Assembly (NCBI GenBank): GCA_002342805.1
Contig: DDQW01000042.1
Location: 1-64,000 of the forward strand
Direction of reading: 5' to 3'
DNA from: Clostridiales bacterium UBA2432
GTDB taxonomy: Bacteria > Bacillota > Clostridia > Lachnospirales > Vallitaleaceae
DNA: 64,000 nucleotides
The translations under genes and the position numbers were made by a program. This document shows, piece after piece, positions 9,740 through 20,127 of this stretch. Below the pieces are notes generated by a model. It ran no database searches, was not told where the DNA came from, and was given only the letters and a program-made list of their open reading frames with translations. Position 1 is the stretch's first letter. Each line of letters opens with the position of its first letter.

Positions 9740-12043
9740 TTATCGTCCTGTCGGATAGATCCGAAAAGTTTCTAAAATTGAAAGCTCAATTCCTCTAGCA
9801 ATTTCATCATAGTAGCTTTTATCTGTAAGGATTTTCAAATCCTCAGGATTACTCATGTAACCCATCTCTAATATGACCGCCGGCATATTGGTTCCATTAA
9901 GCACATACAAATTATCCCGTTGTTTAATCTTGTAATTGGGGAAAAGTGTATTTGCTGTAAAGACCCTTTGAACAACGTCCGCAAGTTCAAAAGCATTTAA
10001 TCCCGGCGTATCCTTACCCGGCAGATACAAAGTCTCTGTTCCTCGGTATGACGTTTGGGAAAATGTATTGGAATGAATGCTTAAAAAGAAATCCGCTTCA
10101 ACTTCATTGGCTAAGATACATCGTTCTTCTAATGAAGGACGCACATCAGAGGTACGGGTATAATAAACTTTAATATCCGGGTGTTGGTCCAATAATTTTT
10201 TAAGCTCTAAAGTAACACCAAGGTTAATATCTTTTTCATAATACTTTCCACCAGCTGCAAGGGCTCCCGGATCATTACCACCATGGCCGGCATCAATCAC
10301 AATGATTTTTTCATATAATTCTTTAGGTTTATAGGCTTTGATGGCAATGCCTTTTTCATCTTCTTCTACCCTAAATTCATAAATTGTTGCTGTTTTTATT
10401 GTGACTTCTGTATCTCCTGAAGCATTTAATTTCACGTTAATGTTATCAATAATACCGTCATTGATCTTGACGAGTCCACTACCAAAGTGTGAACGATAGT
10501 CTCCGGGTATGGTTATAATATATTCCCGGTCTTGATATCGATCGGTGTATTTGACACCATTAACTTCTTGAATATCTTTTTCAATTGTCACCGTTGGTAT
10601 GTCATCTGTGCGATCATAAGCGATATGCTCATAATCCGGTTCTTTTAGTTGAACACGGGTCGTTTCACCGTCCAACTCAATAATCTCATAATCCGGCTGC
10701 CCGTCGACTTCAAGGACAATTCGTGTCGTCGTCGCATCAAACTGTGACGTACGTATATTGGTAACATACTGCCCTGATGCATCGGCTTCTTGATAACCAA
10801 AAGGTGTTACCGTATTGGGTATATCAAAAACGATTCTAGATGGTTTACTTAGACGAAATGCCTTGACACCTCGTGCATTAACGCCACCTATTTCAACAAA
10901 ATCACCACTCTCATTTTGTCCTAAGGTAATATTGGCAACTGAACTATTCATGGGTTTTACAAATATTTGATTCCGATCATCATTTAGACTAACCGTAAAC
11001 TGATATCCGGATTCTTTTAAATCAAACACAATTTTTCCAAATACTACTCCGGATTCATCTGTATGACGTCCCATACGAATCTCATCAGCTATAGGATTTC
11101 GCTGGTAATCGATATTCATACTTGCACGGTCAAAGTCAGCATTTTCGACTTCAAGTATATACTTTCCATCCCACATATAATCTTCAATGTCGGTAATTCG
11201 ACCATCTACATTAATTGTAAAAAAAAGGTCATCCATATCAAAATCCACATCTTTTATATAAGCTAATGGATGCTTCTCTGGAACAATATCTCCGCTTACT
11301 TCACCTTCAACATCACCTTCAAATACAATTGGATGATCAAAAAGTGCCGTTGGCAAGGATCTTTTTGCATCATTACCATCGATGCGTTCAACAAGTTCTT
11401 CGTCTAAATCATCGGGTTTTGATGGTGTAAGATCATCTTCAACTTTATTGCCCTCTTCTATAACTCCATCTCCATCTAATTGTCCGTCATCAACACCATC
11501 ATTAGGTGCTTTCATTGCAAAGGTGCTGATTAAGGCGGTATAAGATTCCTGATCCCAATCCACATTAAACCCTAAATTCTCTGAAACGAATCTAAGGGGA
11601 ATCATTGTCTTTGCATTATCTTTGTTCCGGTCTCGAATAAGTTTTGCCGGCATATCTAGGGGAATATCTTCTCCATTAACACGGGCAATATTGGAATCAA
11701 TCTTTAGCTCAACTGTTGTTTCTCCATAGGTTACAAGTATTTCTTGGTTTTTGGTGTCCCATTTTACTTGACCACCAATCGCTCTGCTTTCAAATACTTC
11801 ACGTACCGGAACCAATGTATGTGACTTAGCGGTTTCACTGTCTTCGATTAAAACTGCAGGCATATCTCCTGTCTCAAGTCGAGTCCCGTCAATAGAAAGC
11901 GTTACAAGGCGATTTCTATATTTATAAATCTCTCCATCATATTCTAGGAACAAATTTTCTGCATAATCTCCTGCATGTATACTAACTACTTGGCTACTCA
12001 TCATGATAATTATAATAAGTAGTCCTATAATGCTACGTCTCAT
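9740..12043 (-). CDS. Secreted N-acetylmuramoyl-L-alanine amidase with AMIN domains
   Basis: 767 aa. A signal peptide (about 1-25) leads to a copper-amine-oxidase-like N-terminal stalk domain (about 35-175), then a linker rich in Asp/Glu/Gly/Pro (about 175-225). About two AMIN domains (roughly 260-370 and 380-480) target septal or cell-wall sites. A C-terminal amidase_3 domain (about 580-760) carries zinc-ligand motifs DAGHGG, YEKD, SIHSN and the catalytic EMGY segment. It cleaves the amide bond between MurNAc and the stem peptide. It sits mid-operon between the Gx protein and birA, with RBS AAGGAG. Confidence 0.92.
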   Translation of the reverse strand: MRRSIIGLLIIIIMMSSQVVSIHAGDYAENLFLEYDGEIYKYRNRLVTLSIDGTRLETGDMPAVLIEDSETAKSHTLVPVREVFESRAIGGQVKWDTKNQEILVTYGETTVELKIDSNIARVNGEDIPLDMPAKLIRDRNKDNAKTMIPLRFVSENLGFNVDWDQESYTALISTFAMKAPNDGVDDGQLDGDGVIEEGNKVEDDLTPSKPDDLDEELVERIDGNDAKRSLPTALFDHPIVFEGDVEGEVSGDIVPEKHPLAYIKDVDFDMDDLFFTINVDGRITDIEDYMWDGKYILEVENADFDRASMNIDYQRNPIADEIRMGRHTDESGVVFGKIVFDLKESGYQFTVSLNDDRNQIFVKPMNSSVANITLGQNESGDFVEIGGVNARGVKAFRLSKPSRIVFDIPNTVTPFGYQEADASGQYVTNIRTSQFDATTTRIVLEVDGQPDYEIIELDGETTRVQLKEPDYEHIAYDRTDDIPTVTIEKDIQEVNGVKYTDRYQDREYIITIPGDYRSHFGSGLVKINDGIIDNINVKLNASGDTEVTIKTATIYEFRVEEDEKGIAIKAYKPKELYEKIIVIDAGHGGNDPGALAAGGKYYEKDINLGVTLELKKLLDQHPDIKVYYTRTSDVRPSLEERCILANEVEADFFLSIHSNTFSQTSYRGTETLYLPGKDTPGLNAFELADVVQRVFTANTLFPNYKIKQRDNLYVLNGTNMPAVILEMGYMSNPEDLKILTDKSYYDEIARGIELSILETFRIYPTGR

Positions 12044-12061
12044 AGAATATTCTCCTTAAAG

Positions 12062-12586
12062 TCAACTGTCAAATCTAAAAATTATTTTTACGTGTTTAAT
12101 GAAATACATGGAAGCTATACCGACAAATACTCCTGTAAGAATTCCTGCAATCATTAGTATCGGTGCATAATATAATGCAATCGTTGTTCGACCTGTAATG
12201 ACATTAAGTACGAGCAATTGCCCTACATTGTGCAACACCCCTCCAAGTACACTTATGCCAATGGTGCTTACTTTATTCCCGAAATAGCGATACACAAAAA
12301 GCATTCCTAAGCTACTCAAAACACCACCGGATAAACTATAAAAAAAGCTCATCATACTTCCTATAATTAAAGCCGTTAATAATATACGGCTGATTACAAT
12401 CATAAACACTTCGCGTTTCTTAAAATACATAATGCAAGTCACTGTAATAATGTTGGCTAATCCAAGTTTCATTCCCGGAACACTGTAGGGTAAGGGGATG
12501 AAACGTTCAAAATAACTTAAGGTCATAGCTAAGCTAATCAATAAGCCCATATAAACCATTTTTCTGGCTTTATTGTGAGATGACAT
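12062..12586 (-). CDS. Gx transporter family membrane protein
   Basis: 174 aa from the ATG at 12586 (GGAGG with 8-base spacing). Five to six membrane helices with the conserved N-terminal pattern PLPYSVPGMKLGLANI and a glycine-rich helix (GGVLHNVGQL). This family is often annotated as heptaprenyl diphosphate synthase component I or Gx transporter, and its substrate is unknown. It overlaps the preceding NusG-II gene by 17 bases, a pairing that recurs in Clostridia, often near redox or quinone-related genes. Confidence 0.82.
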   Translation of the reverse strand: MSSHNKARKMVYMGLLISLAMTLSYFERFIPLPYSVPGMKLGLANIITVTCIMYFKKREVFMIVISRILLTALIIGSMMSFFYSLSGGVLSSLGMLFVYRYFGNKVSTIGISVLGGVLHNVGQLLVLNVITGRTTIALYYAPILMIAGILTGVFVGIASMYFIKHVKIIFRFDS

Positions 12587-12932
12587 CAATATCGCCTCCT
12601 TCGCCGATGATTTCTACCGTAAATCGGTTAGGAACACATACAATGGCTTCTCGAGCCTGTGTTGCATCTTTTGTATTGACACAGATTTGGTCACGACAAT
12701 CCGCATATGTTACACTCACAATCCCGTCATGAATGTGTAGATGGTTTTCTCCAAATTCCGTCTCATAGTCTTTATCAATTTCTTCGTTAACGTTGAAACG
12801 ATCAACAATCTCTCCATCAATCCGAACTTCAACAATTAAAATATCATCTTCACTTTGACGCGAATTAAACGAATATACTCCAAGTATACTTATAATAATA
12901 ATGCCAAATATAATGAGGTCACCCTTTTTCAT
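12570..12932 (-). CDS. NusG domain II-containing protein
   Basis: 120 aa. One N-terminal membrane anchor (about 6-20) followed by an extracytoplasmic beta-rich NusG-II domain (about 35-120) with two cysteines in SVTYADCRDQICVNT, the hallmark of this small family. Function unknown. The usual partner is the Gx membrane protein, which overlaps it here. Its own start overlaps the end of the hydrolase gene by 14 bases, so translation of the three genes is probably coupled. Confidence 0.85.
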   Translation of the reverse strand: MKKGDLIIFGIIIISILGVYSFNSRQSEDDILIVEVRIDGEIVDRFNVNEEIDKDYETEFGENHLHIHDGIVSVTYADCRDQICVNTKDATQAREAIVCVPNRFTVEIIGEGGDIDVISQ

Positions 12933-13848
12933 CCTGCTTCCCTTCTATTAGGTCTAATACAATCGCATATACTTCTTCTTTATTAATTTCGTTCAAAATT
13001 TCATGTCGACCATTTGCTACACTTTTTAGATTAACATCATAGCCTAAACGATTATACATGTCATAGACTTTATGGACACCATCCATAAATTGTCCAACCG
13101 GATCCATGTCTCCGGAGATAAAGGAAATCGGAATCTGCGGTGTTTTCATAATATTTTCTTCACTTGAAACATAATCCAAACCTTTTGAAAATTCTTTATA
13201 AAAGCGAGGAGAATATTGATAACCGCATAAGGGACTATTTATGTACCATTCCACAACTTTGCGATCACGTGTGAGCCAATCAAATTCCGTATTTGCAGGC
13301 TCAAATGTTTTGTTCATATGACCGACAAACATATAATCAAGTACTTTATTACGTATAGAAGGCACAACCCCTTCACATGCAGCGCTTAATAGGATTCCAA
13401 ATTTATTTGCCAGCAAACTTGAATGAACGGTTCCCATGATAATTGCACGGTCTACGTCTTCTCCATATATTGTCAAATAATGGCGCAGCAAGACAGATCC
13501 CATTGAGTGACCTAAGATAATATGTGGTAAATCCGCTTCATTAGACTTGATAAAATTTTGCACATGATGAATATCTTCAATCATATCCTCCCATGTATCA
13601 TGGGTAAAAATACCTACACGTTCATTTCTTTGCAAGCTTTTTCCATGCTTTCGATGATCATGAATATATACAATATAGTTTTGTTCCACTAAAAATTGAG
13701 CAAAATGAGCATAACGCGCTCCATACTCTGCCATACCATGCAAAATATGAACGATGCCTTTATTATCTTCTGCATTTTTATTTTTGTATCGTCTTAAAAA
13801 AATTTTTTGGTTTTTTGTCCCTTGAATGATCCAAGTTTGCTTTTCCAT
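12919..13848 (-). CDS. Alpha/beta hydrolase, monoacylglycerol lipase / lysophospholipase type
   Basis: 309 aa, no signal peptide. The oxyanion segment HILHGMAEYGARY (about 34-46) and nucleophile elbow GHSMG (113-117, Ser115) mark the serine-aminopeptidase S33/lysophospholipase group. The likely acid is in SGDMDPVG (about 247-254) and the likely catalytic His in NGRHE (about 282-286). It probably hydrolyses monoacylglycerols or lysophospholipids at the membrane. Strong RBS AGGAGG. Flanked tightly by the C1 peptidase (11 bases) and NusG-II gene (overlap). Confidence 0.88.
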   Translation of the reverse strand: MEKQTWIIQGTKNQKIFLRRYKNKNAEDNKGIVHILHGMAEYGARYAHFAQFLVEQNYIVYIHDHRKHGKSLQRNERVGIFTHDTWEDMIEDIHHVQNFIKSNEADLPHIILGHSMGSVLLRHYLTIYGEDVDRAIIMGTVHSSLLANKFGILLSAACEGVVPSIRNKVLDYMFVGHMNKTFEPANTEFDWLTRDRKVVEWYINSPLCGYQYSPRFYKEFSKGLDYVSSEENIMKTPQIPISFISGDMDPVGQFMDGVHKVYDMYNRLGYDVNLKSVANGRHEILNEINKEEVYAIVLDLIEGKQDEKG

Positions 13849-13859
13849 AAAATCCCTCC

Positions 13860-15494
13860 TTATTCTATACTGTTTGTGAATGCTTTTAAACTAATATTTG
13901 CACTTAATGTCTCTTCAACATCATCCCATTTTATTCCATCATAACTCATATAGCCTTCGCCATCATCTAAATTCACTGTACTAATCCATGAGTTATCCTT
14001 TTTAAATTCTGCCGCCACGGGATATTCACTATTTGGCGTTGTTATTTTTACAACAACTGCATATCGGCCATTCACGCGGATTGGGGTTTCAAAATCAATG
14101 GTATAATACCCCCCATATTCTTTGGTTCCTCGCTTAATCAAACGCATAGCGTTAAAACTGTCTTTTGATTCAAAATTATTGACTACATAAACTTCATATG
14201 CCGACATTTCATCGGTTGCATAAAAACTAACAGCCTTAAGGTTTTCTATTCCTTGCGTCTCATAAACATTTGAAAAATACGCTGTTTCTTCGCCATAGCC
14301 AATTTGACCAATAAAACCTAACCAATCTGCTTGATATATTTTATCATAATTATCCACTGGATCTATGCGTGTATAGACAATATTTAATGTTCCGATTTGA
14401 ATATCTTCATATGAAATATAAAAGTAACCCTCTTGTCCAAATGCTGTTCCATAACTGTTTTTAGCCAAAAAAGCTCCGTTTCGTCGAGGTTGTATATTAA
14501 AGTTTTCTTTAGGATAATTATCATCCCATCCAATCAATACGACGTCGTGGTTGATTGTTTTGTTCCCGTTATAATAATAACTTGCTGTATCCGGATTATA
14601 GAAATCTGTACTCGAGGTAAAGGTCAAGTCTGATACATGCATTGAACTTTGAACCCCGCCATGATTCATGATAGCTACTTTGATCCCAGCATAATCTTTA
14701 GCCGGAATAAACTGTGCTTCTTGTAAATGTTTCATTACTGATGCATTTGGATTTGTCCTTTTATCATTAAAGGGGTCTTCCTTTTCTAATACCGGCCCCG
14801 ACCACCTTGTCAAATAGCTTAAGGCAATCATGTAGTTTCCACCTTTGGCCTGACTTAAATTATATCCATGGCCTAAACTTAAATGATCTTCCGAAAAATC
14901 CCAAGTTTCTCCGGGTAATAGAGCCGATTCTAATGCGCCTAATGAGGCAAATGCCCAACAGGCACCTGTATCAAACTGATTTTTTATAGGAGTGACCTTT
15001 TTATGATTACGCAGGTCATATTTAGCCGGAATTCTGGTAAATAAGTTCGTCTCACCTTGATATGAAACAACAACTTTTTGTTCGCTTTGATTCCATGTCA
15101 CCGTACTTCCAAACGCTTCTAAAACAACTCGAATGGGTAAATAGGTACGATCATCGATAATCCCTGATTTTGTATCATTTAATATTTTTTCTCCGTTTTT
15201 ATAGATATACATCTCGCCAATGGGAACGTCTACACGAATCCCGTCTTTTACCGCAGATGCCATCTGTTTTTTTGCATTCCAACTAACACTGGCTCCAATC
15301 GCCTCTAGGGTACGTCTAAATGGCACCTGTGTTCGATCATTTTCATCGATAAAAGGATATCCATAGGTATCATTATATGTAATTTTTTTGCCATTGTACT
15401 CGACTGTAGGTACTGAAACTTGTGCATCAATGGGTATATACATGACGGTAATCAACATGATTAAACTCATCAAACGGGAAATTCTTTTTTTCAA
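13860..15494 (-). CDS. Secreted C1-family (papain-like) cysteine peptidase with stalk and lectin-like domains
   Basis: About 544 aa. Signal peptide (about 1-25), copper-amine-oxidase-like N-terminal domain (about 30-150), papain-fold peptidase (about 157-375) with Gln173, nucleophile Cys179 in GACWAFA, the His in NHDVVLIGWDD and the Asn in AKNSYG. A C-terminal lectin-like beta domain follows (about 395-535). Probably cell-surface proteolysis. Start: the TTG at 15494 has AAGGAG at 7 bases. An ATG at 15500 has that site only 1 base away, and a longer TTG at 15515 lacks an RBS. It begins just after the methyltransferase stop. Confidence 0.88.
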   Translation of the reverse strand: MKKRISRLMSLIMLITVMYIPIDAQVSVPTVEYNGKKITYNDTYGYPFIDENDRTQVPFRRTLEAIGASVSWNAKKQMASAVKDGIRVDVPIGEMYIYKNGEKILNDTKSGIIDDRTYLPIRVVLEAFGSTVTWNQSEQKVVVSYQGETNLFTRIPAKYDLRNHKKVTPIKNQFDTGACWAFASLGALESALLPGETWDFSEDHLSLGHGYNLSQAKGGNYMIALSYLTRWSGPVLEKEDPFNDKRTNPNASVMKHLQEAQFIPAKDYAGIKVAIMNHGGVQSSMHVSDLTFTSSTDFYNPDTASYYYNGNKTINHDVVLIGWDDNYPKENFNIQPRRNGAFLAKNSYGTAFGQEGYFYISYEDIQIGTLNIVYTRIDPVDNYDKIYQADWLGFIGQIGYGEETAYFSNVYETQGIENLKAVSFYATDEMSAYEVYVVNNFESKDSFNAMRLIKRGTKEYGGYYTIDFETPIRVNGRYAVVVKITTPNSEYPVAAEFKKDNSWISTVNLDDGEGYMSYDGIKWDDVEETLSANISLKAFTNSIE

Positions 15495-15511
15495 TTTCAT
15501 TCTCCTTAACT

Positions 15512-16651
15512 TCAACGTGGGGGTCTTGGGCCAAGATATTGATAAATATATGACTTTAACATACCATTATATAATTTACGATTTTTGCTTGCTTTTTTTC
15601 CGTAATATCGCTCAAACTCATCAAAGGAGGTGATGACAAAGATGCTCCAATCGGTGAGCGGTTCAAAAACATTACCCATTTCTTTATATAACTTCGCTAC
15701 TGAATCAGCATCTTCTAATCGTTCACCATAAGGTGGATTCGTTACAACAACGCCATAATGTTTTTTTGTTTTAAATTCACTAACCGGCCGATCTTGAAAA
15801 TGTATAAATTCATCGACATATGCATTGGCAGCACAGTCTCTTGCAACATTAATCGCCTTATAATCAATATCAAATCCTTGAATATTCAATTCCACATTAT
15901 GGTCGATTGCATCATTTGCTTCATCAACGGCATCCATCCAATATTTTTTCGGAATAATGTTTGTCCATGTCTCTGCTTCAAACTCTCGATTTAAACCAGG
16001 TGCAATATTTGCTCCAATCATTGCAGCTTCAATCGGAATGGTGCCTGTACCACAAAACGGGTCGACTAAGACGCGGTCTTTATTCCATGGAGACAGCAAC
16101 ACTAAAGCTGCCCCTAATGTTTCTCGAATCGGAGCTTTGGCTATCATTTTACGATAACCACGTTTATGCAATCCATCGCCTGATGTATCTAATGTGACAT
16201 TCACCATATCTTTTTTTATGAATATTCGAATCGGATAAGAAGCACCGGATTCTTCAATAACATCTGTATGATAAGCTTCTTTTAATCGTTCAACAATCGC
16301 TTTTTTTACAATGGATTGAATATCTCTTGCACTAAAAAGCTTTGATTTGATTGAATTCGCTTTTTTAACCCAAAACTTACCATCTTCCGGAATATAATCT
16401 TCCCATGGCAATGCCTTAATTTGATCAAACAATTGTTCAAATGTTACCGCTTTAAAATCAGCGACTTCAATCAGAATACGTTCTGCAACCCTTAAATTGA
16501 TGTTACTGCGGCATATGGCCATAGCATCTCCTTGAAAAGTAACACGACCATCTGTAACGTTGACAATCTCGTATCCAAGATCCTTGACTTCATTTTTTAC
16601 TATTGCTTCGAGCCCAAACATACAAGGGGCCGTTATATGATATATTTTCAT
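15512..16651 (-). CDS. THUMP-domain class I SAM-dependent RNA methyltransferase (RlmL/YpsC type)
   Basis: 379 aa from the ATG at 16651 (GGAG 6 bases upstream). An N-terminal ferredoxin-like/THUMP RNA-binding region (about 1-155) precedes a Rossmann methyltransferase domain (about 160-378) with the SAM-binding segment DPFCGTGTIPIEA and motif IV TNPPYGERL, which is typical of guanine-N2 methylation in 23S rRNA. Firmicutes homologues are short compared with E. coli RlmL, which carries a second methyltransferase domain. It is the first gene of the long operon that runs to 8376. Confidence 0.92.
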   Translation of the reverse strand: MKIYHITAPCMFGLEAIVKNEVKDLGYEIVNVTDGRVTFQGDAMAICRSNINLRVAERILIEVADFKAVTFEQLFDQIKALPWEDYIPEDGKFWVKKANSIKSKLFSARDIQSIVKKAIVERLKEAYHTDVIEESGASYPIRIFIKKDMVNVTLDTSGDGLHKRGYRKMIAKAPIRETLGAALVLLSPWNKDRVLVDPFCGTGTIPIEAAMIGANIAPGLNREFEAETWTNIIPKKYWMDAVDEANDAIDHNVELNIQGFDIDYKAINVARDCAANAYVDEFIHFQDRPVSEFKTKKHYGVVVTNPPYGERLEDADSVAKLYKEMGNVFEPLTDWSIFVITSFDEFERYYGKKASKNRKLYNGMLKSYIYQYLGPRPPR

Positions 16652-16686
16652 AATTACTCCATTCTTCATTCACATTGATTTATTCT

Positions 16687-16715
16687 ATTATACGTTATCT
16701 TTCAGAGATGCACAA
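16687..16715 (-). promoter_or_regulatory. Promoter of the RNA methyltransferase operon
   Basis: Minus strand: -35 TTGTGC (16710-16715), 17-base spacer, -10 TATAAT (16687-16692). It stands back to back with the plus-strand promoter at 16737-16765. Confidence 0.75.
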
Positions 16716-16736
16716 TGTTATGGACTCAAAAATTAC

Positions 16737-16765
16737 TTGTAAGTTTACTAAAACAAGGATACAAT
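16737..16765 (+). promoter_or_regulatory. Promoter of the DUF1189-type gene
   Basis: Plus strand: -35 TTGTAA (16737-16742), 17-base spacer, -10 TACAAT (16760-16765), 35 bases before the ATG at 16800. Confidence 0.72.
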
Positions 16766-16799
16766 AGTAAAGAGTTTGATACACATGGAGGTAATTACA

Positions 16800-17630
16800 A
16801 TGAAGCTAAAATCCTTTTTCACTCGAATCATTCGTTCTATGCGTTCTTCTGAAATATATATAAGCATTGTTTCAGAAAAAATGTCAAAGGCTTTGATTTA
16901 TATTCTTCTTATCGTCTGTATTATCGGTTCTACATCCGGTTTAATTCAAGGGTTACTTACCCGTTCTCAATTAAAGGATGTTATCGCAGTAACAAAATCG
17001 GATTCTTTTCCTAATTTTTCTTTTTCTGACGGATATTTTTCTATTGATCGAGACGAACCGATCATATATGCCTATGAAAATTATTACAAGTTTATCGTTG
17101 ATCCGACCAACACAAAAAACATTAATGATTTGGCTGGTTATGAAGCCGGCTATCTTCTTCAACCTGAAACACTCTATATTTCCACCATTGGACACTCTCC
17201 TGTTAGATATGATCTAACGCTCTTACAGGGGCTTGAGTTTAATAAAAACACATTAATTACATATATGGAAACAATATCCATATTTATCATTCCGATTGTC
17301 ATCATAATAAGTATTATTTTCGTCCTATTCAGCACATTTTTTAAAAGTTTATTTCTGTATATTCTGGGTATCATGATGCGGAATATGAATCAGATAGCAA
17401 ACTTAACCAATGGTGGTATATACAAAATGGTTTTATATTCCATGACTTTAGGAATTATCCTTACCGAAATCATTTCATTGATACTCATCATAACACCTAT
17501 CATTCGTTTAAGTCCTTGGATATCTTCCATTTTACCTTTTTTGACCTTTTACTTGCCAAGTTCATTTATATTATCTAAGGGTATGAAGGCATATAAGGAT
17601 ACGAATAACAATCCACCAGTTACTCAATAA
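16800..17630 (+). CDS. DUF1189-like polytopic membrane protein
   Basis: 276 aa from the ATG at 16800 (GGAGG, 8-base spacing). An N-terminal helix (about 27-50) is followed by an extracytoplasmic segment (about 55-155, with FPNFSFSDGYFSI) and about four C-terminal membrane helices (about 165-265). This layout resembles the DUF1189 family of Firmicutes, whose function is unknown. The assignment is by pattern only. One of only three plus-strand genes in the window, it converges on and overlaps the phosphodiesterase gene by 11 bases. Confidence 0.75.
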   Translation: MKLKSFFTRIIRSMRSSEIYISIVSEKMSKALIYILLIVCIIGSTSGLIQGLLTRSQLKDVIAVTKSDSFPNFSFSDGYFSIDRDEPIIYAYENYYKFIVDPTNTKNINDLAGYEAGYLLQPETLYISTIGHSPVRYDLTLLQGLEFNKNTLITYMETISIFIIPIVIIISIIFVLFSTFFKSLFLYILGIMMRNMNQIANLTNGGIYKMVLYSMTLGIILTEIISLILIITPIIRLSPWISSILPFLTFYLPSSFILSKGMKAYKDTNNNPPVTQ

Positions 17631-18171
17631 GCGCTTCGATATAACAGTCACCTTCCAAGGTCTTGACTGTTATTTTTTTGCTCTCATAAATCGCATAGGT
17701 CTTTGGATGCCCTTCTTTCGGCAATGTGATTGATCCAGGATTTACATGAAAAATTCCTTGACTTGTTTTTTGAATCATTGGAACGTGAGTATGACCTTGT
17801 ATAAAAATATTTTCTCCCATGATGTCATGGGGCGGTTGATTGTTATACAGGTGTCCATGTGTCATGAAGAATCCTATCCCATCAAGCCATAAACGGCTCT
17901 CAGCACTCTGAATATTAAAGTCAAGTACCATTTGGTCAACTTCTGCATCACAATTGCCTCTAACAGCTATGATTGCTTTTCGGAGAGGATTAAGTTGGAG
18001 AATCACCGCTTTAGGATCATATCCTTCCGGCAATGGATTTCTAGGACCATGATATAGAATATCTCCCAAAATCACTAATTTGTCAGGTTTTTCTAATGCA
18101 TACGCTTTAAGCGCTTGATCTAAACTTGTTGTCGAGCCATGTATGTCGGATATAAACATTACTTTTTTCAT
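17620..18171 (-). CDS. YfcE-family metallophosphoesterase
   Basis: 183 aa. Calcineurin-like phosphoesterase with all metal-binding motifs: DIHG (9-12), GDILYHG (about 37), GNCDAE (about 79), THGH (about 108) and GHTHVP (about 135). YfcE-type enzymes hydrolyse phosphodiesters, with the natural substrate uncertain. The start has RBS AGGAGG. It lies 65 bases downstream of ftsH, but the ftsH terminator intervenes, so any expression of this gene from the ftsH operon must be by read-through. Confidence 0.9.
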   Translation of the reverse strand: MKKVMFISDIHGSTTSLDQALKAYALEKPDKLVILGDILYHGPRNPLPEGYDPKAVILQLNPLRKAIIAVRGNCDAEVDQMVLDFNIQSAESRLWLDGIGFFMTHGHLYNNQPPHDIMGENIFIQGHTHVPMIQKTSQGIFHVNPGSITLPKEGHPKTYAIYESKKITVKTLEGDCYIEALIE

Positions 18172-18181
18172 TCTGTCCTCC

Positions 18182-18216
18182 TAAATAAAACAACCCTTAG
18201 CGCATGTCTAAGGGTT
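18182..18216 (-). terminator. Terminator after ftsH
   Basis: Stem AACCCTTAG / CTAAGGGTT (18192-18200 and 18208-18216), 7-base loop, followed on the minus strand by TTGTTTTATTT. Confidence 0.88.
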
Positions 18217-18235
18217 ATCCATTTTTCATTCTTTT

Positions 18236-20092
18236 TTATGTTGGAATCACTTCAGGTGCAATCTCATCTTTTTCTAGTACATCAAACAACTTTTCAAATT
18301 GTTCTCCGTCAATTTTTTCTTTTTCGATAAGAAGTTTAGCTGTACGATGAAGCACTTCCATGTGCTCTTCAAGAAGGCTTTTGGCTTCTTCAAATGCATC
18401 TCCAACGATACGTTTGATTTCACCATCAATAATTCCGGCAATATTCTCACCGTAATTTCTTGTATGCCCCCAGTCGCGACCGATAAAGACTTCATCATTA
18501 TCTCCACCATACTGGATTGGACCAAGTACATCCGACATACCATAACGAACAACCATATTTCTAGCAATACCTGTTGCTCGTTCAATGTCATTCGACGCTC
18601 CGGTTGTAACATCATCAAGCACCAAGGACTCTGCTGCTCTTCCACCTAATAAGGCAACAATCTCTTGCTCCATCTTTTTCTTGGTTAAATACATTTGATC
18701 AGCTTTTGGCAACGGCATGGTGTATCCACCGGCAAAACCTGTCGGAATAATTGAAATACTGTGTACCGAATCAATTTCTTCTAAAATATGATGTATAATT
18801 GCATGTCCGGCTTCATGATATGCCGTTATGCGTTTTTCCTTTTCACTAATGACTCTTGATCGTTTTTCTGTACCAATACCAACTTTAATGAATGCTTGTC
18901 GCATATGCTCCTGTTCAATGACTTTTTTATTCTCACGCGCGGCGTATATAGCTGCTTCATTGACCAAGTTTTCTAAGTCTGCACCTGTAAATCCTGCTGT
19001 TGTTTGTGCAACCTCAAGTAAATTCACATTATCAGACAAGGGCTTCCCTTTGGCATGTACTTTTAATATTTCTTCACGTCCTTTGACATCCGGACGTCCG
19101 ACATAAACCTTTCGATCAAATCGCCCCGGTCTTAATAAGGCTGGGTCAAGAATATCGACACGGTTGGTTGCCGCAATGACAATAACACCTTCGTTAATAC
19201 CGAAACCATCCATTTCAACCAGTAATTGATTGAGGGTTTGTTCACGTTCATCATGTCCACCACCAAGTCCTGCACCACGTTTACGTCCAACTGCATCAAT
19301 CTCATCGATAAAGACAATACATGGCGCATTTTTCTTGGCTTGTTCGAACAAATCACGAACACGAGAAGCACCGACTCCGACAAACATCTCAACAAAATCA
19401 GAACCCGAAATACTAAAGAAGGGAACACCAGCTTCACCGGATACCGCCTTTGCCAATAATGTTTTTCCTGTTCCCGGAGGCCCGACTAAAACAACGCCTT
19501 TAGGAATTCGCGCTCCTAATTCGACAAACTTTTTAGGACTTTTTAAAAATTCAACAACTTCTTCAAGTTCTTCTTTTTCTTCTTCTAAACCAGCAACATT
19601 TTTAAAGGTTACTTTTTTATTTTCATCAAGAACCATTTTCGCTTTTGACTTACCAAATGACATAACTTTGGAACCGCCGCCACCGCCTTGGGCTTGATTC
19701 ATAATAAACATAAGTAAGAAAACCACTGCAATCAGAATAATAATCGATGGTAAAATACTCATCAAAAAGCTTGGTCTTTGAACGTCTGAGTAATGAATCG
19801 GAATATTCTGTCCTTGTTCCGTAATCTTGGTACCAATTACGGTTGTATTCGGAACATAAAAGCTCTCTTCATTACCATCTTGAAAATACGCTCGAAGTAT
19901 TCCTGTTGGAATCTCTTGATTTTGAGTAATCTCAACACGTACCACACGACCTGCGGCCACATCATCCATTAACTCTATCTCACCATAGGTATCTGCCATT
20001 TGTTCATTTGTAGGATTCGTTATAATCAGAGCAAATAACAAAATGAGAATCAGCAGTGCGTAAAAACTAAATCCACGCATATATTTCTTCAT
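18236..20092 (-). CDS. ftsH: ATP-dependent zinc metalloprotease FtsH
   Basis: 618 aa. Two membrane helices (about 8-26 and 107-130) flank an extracytoplasmic segment. The AAA domain has Walker A GPPGTGKT (about 202-209), Walker B FIDEID and the second region of homology. The peptidase domain has the zinc site HEAGH (about 425). FtsH is a membrane-bound hexamer that degrades misfolded membrane proteins and regulators. It follows hpt by 35 bases in the conserved tilS-hpt-ftsH order. RBS AGGAGAAAG. Confidence 0.98.
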   Translation of the reverse strand: MKKYMRGFSFYALLILILLFALIITNPTNEQMADTYGEIELMDDVAAGRVVRVEITQNQEIPTGILRAYFQDGNEESFYVPNTTVIGTKITEQGQNIPIHYSDVQRPSFLMSILPSIIILIAVVFLLMFIMNQAQGGGGGSKVMSFGKSKAKMVLDENKKVTFKNVAGLEEEKEELEEVVEFLKSPKKFVELGARIPKGVVLVGPPGTGKTLLAKAVSGEAGVPFFSISGSDFVEMFVGVGASRVRDLFEQAKKNAPCIVFIDEIDAVGRKRGAGLGGGHDEREQTLNQLLVEMDGFGINEGVIVIAATNRVDILDPALLRPGRFDRKVYVGRPDVKGREEILKVHAKGKPLSDNVNLLEVAQTTAGFTGADLENLVNEAAIYAARENKKVIEQEHMRQAFIKVGIGTEKRSRVISEKEKRITAYHEAGHAIIHHILEEIDSVHSISIIPTGFAGGYTMPLPKADQMYLTKKKMEQEIVALLGGRAAESLVLDDVTTGASNDIERATGIARNMVVRYGMSDVLGPIQYGGDNDEVFIGRDWGHTRNYGENIAGIIDGEIKRIVGDAFEEAKSLLEEHMEVLHRTAKLLIEKEKIDGEQFEKLFDVLEKDEIAPEVIPT

Positions 20093-20127
20093 ATTCTTTC
20101 TCCTTCCAACCGAGTTTGATTTGACTC

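Noticed and set aside
19230..19697. 155-codon open frame on the plus strand opposite ftsH
   Set aside because: It is antisense to the AAA domain of ftsH, has low-complexity Ser/Pro/Thr composition, no RBS and no recognisable domain.
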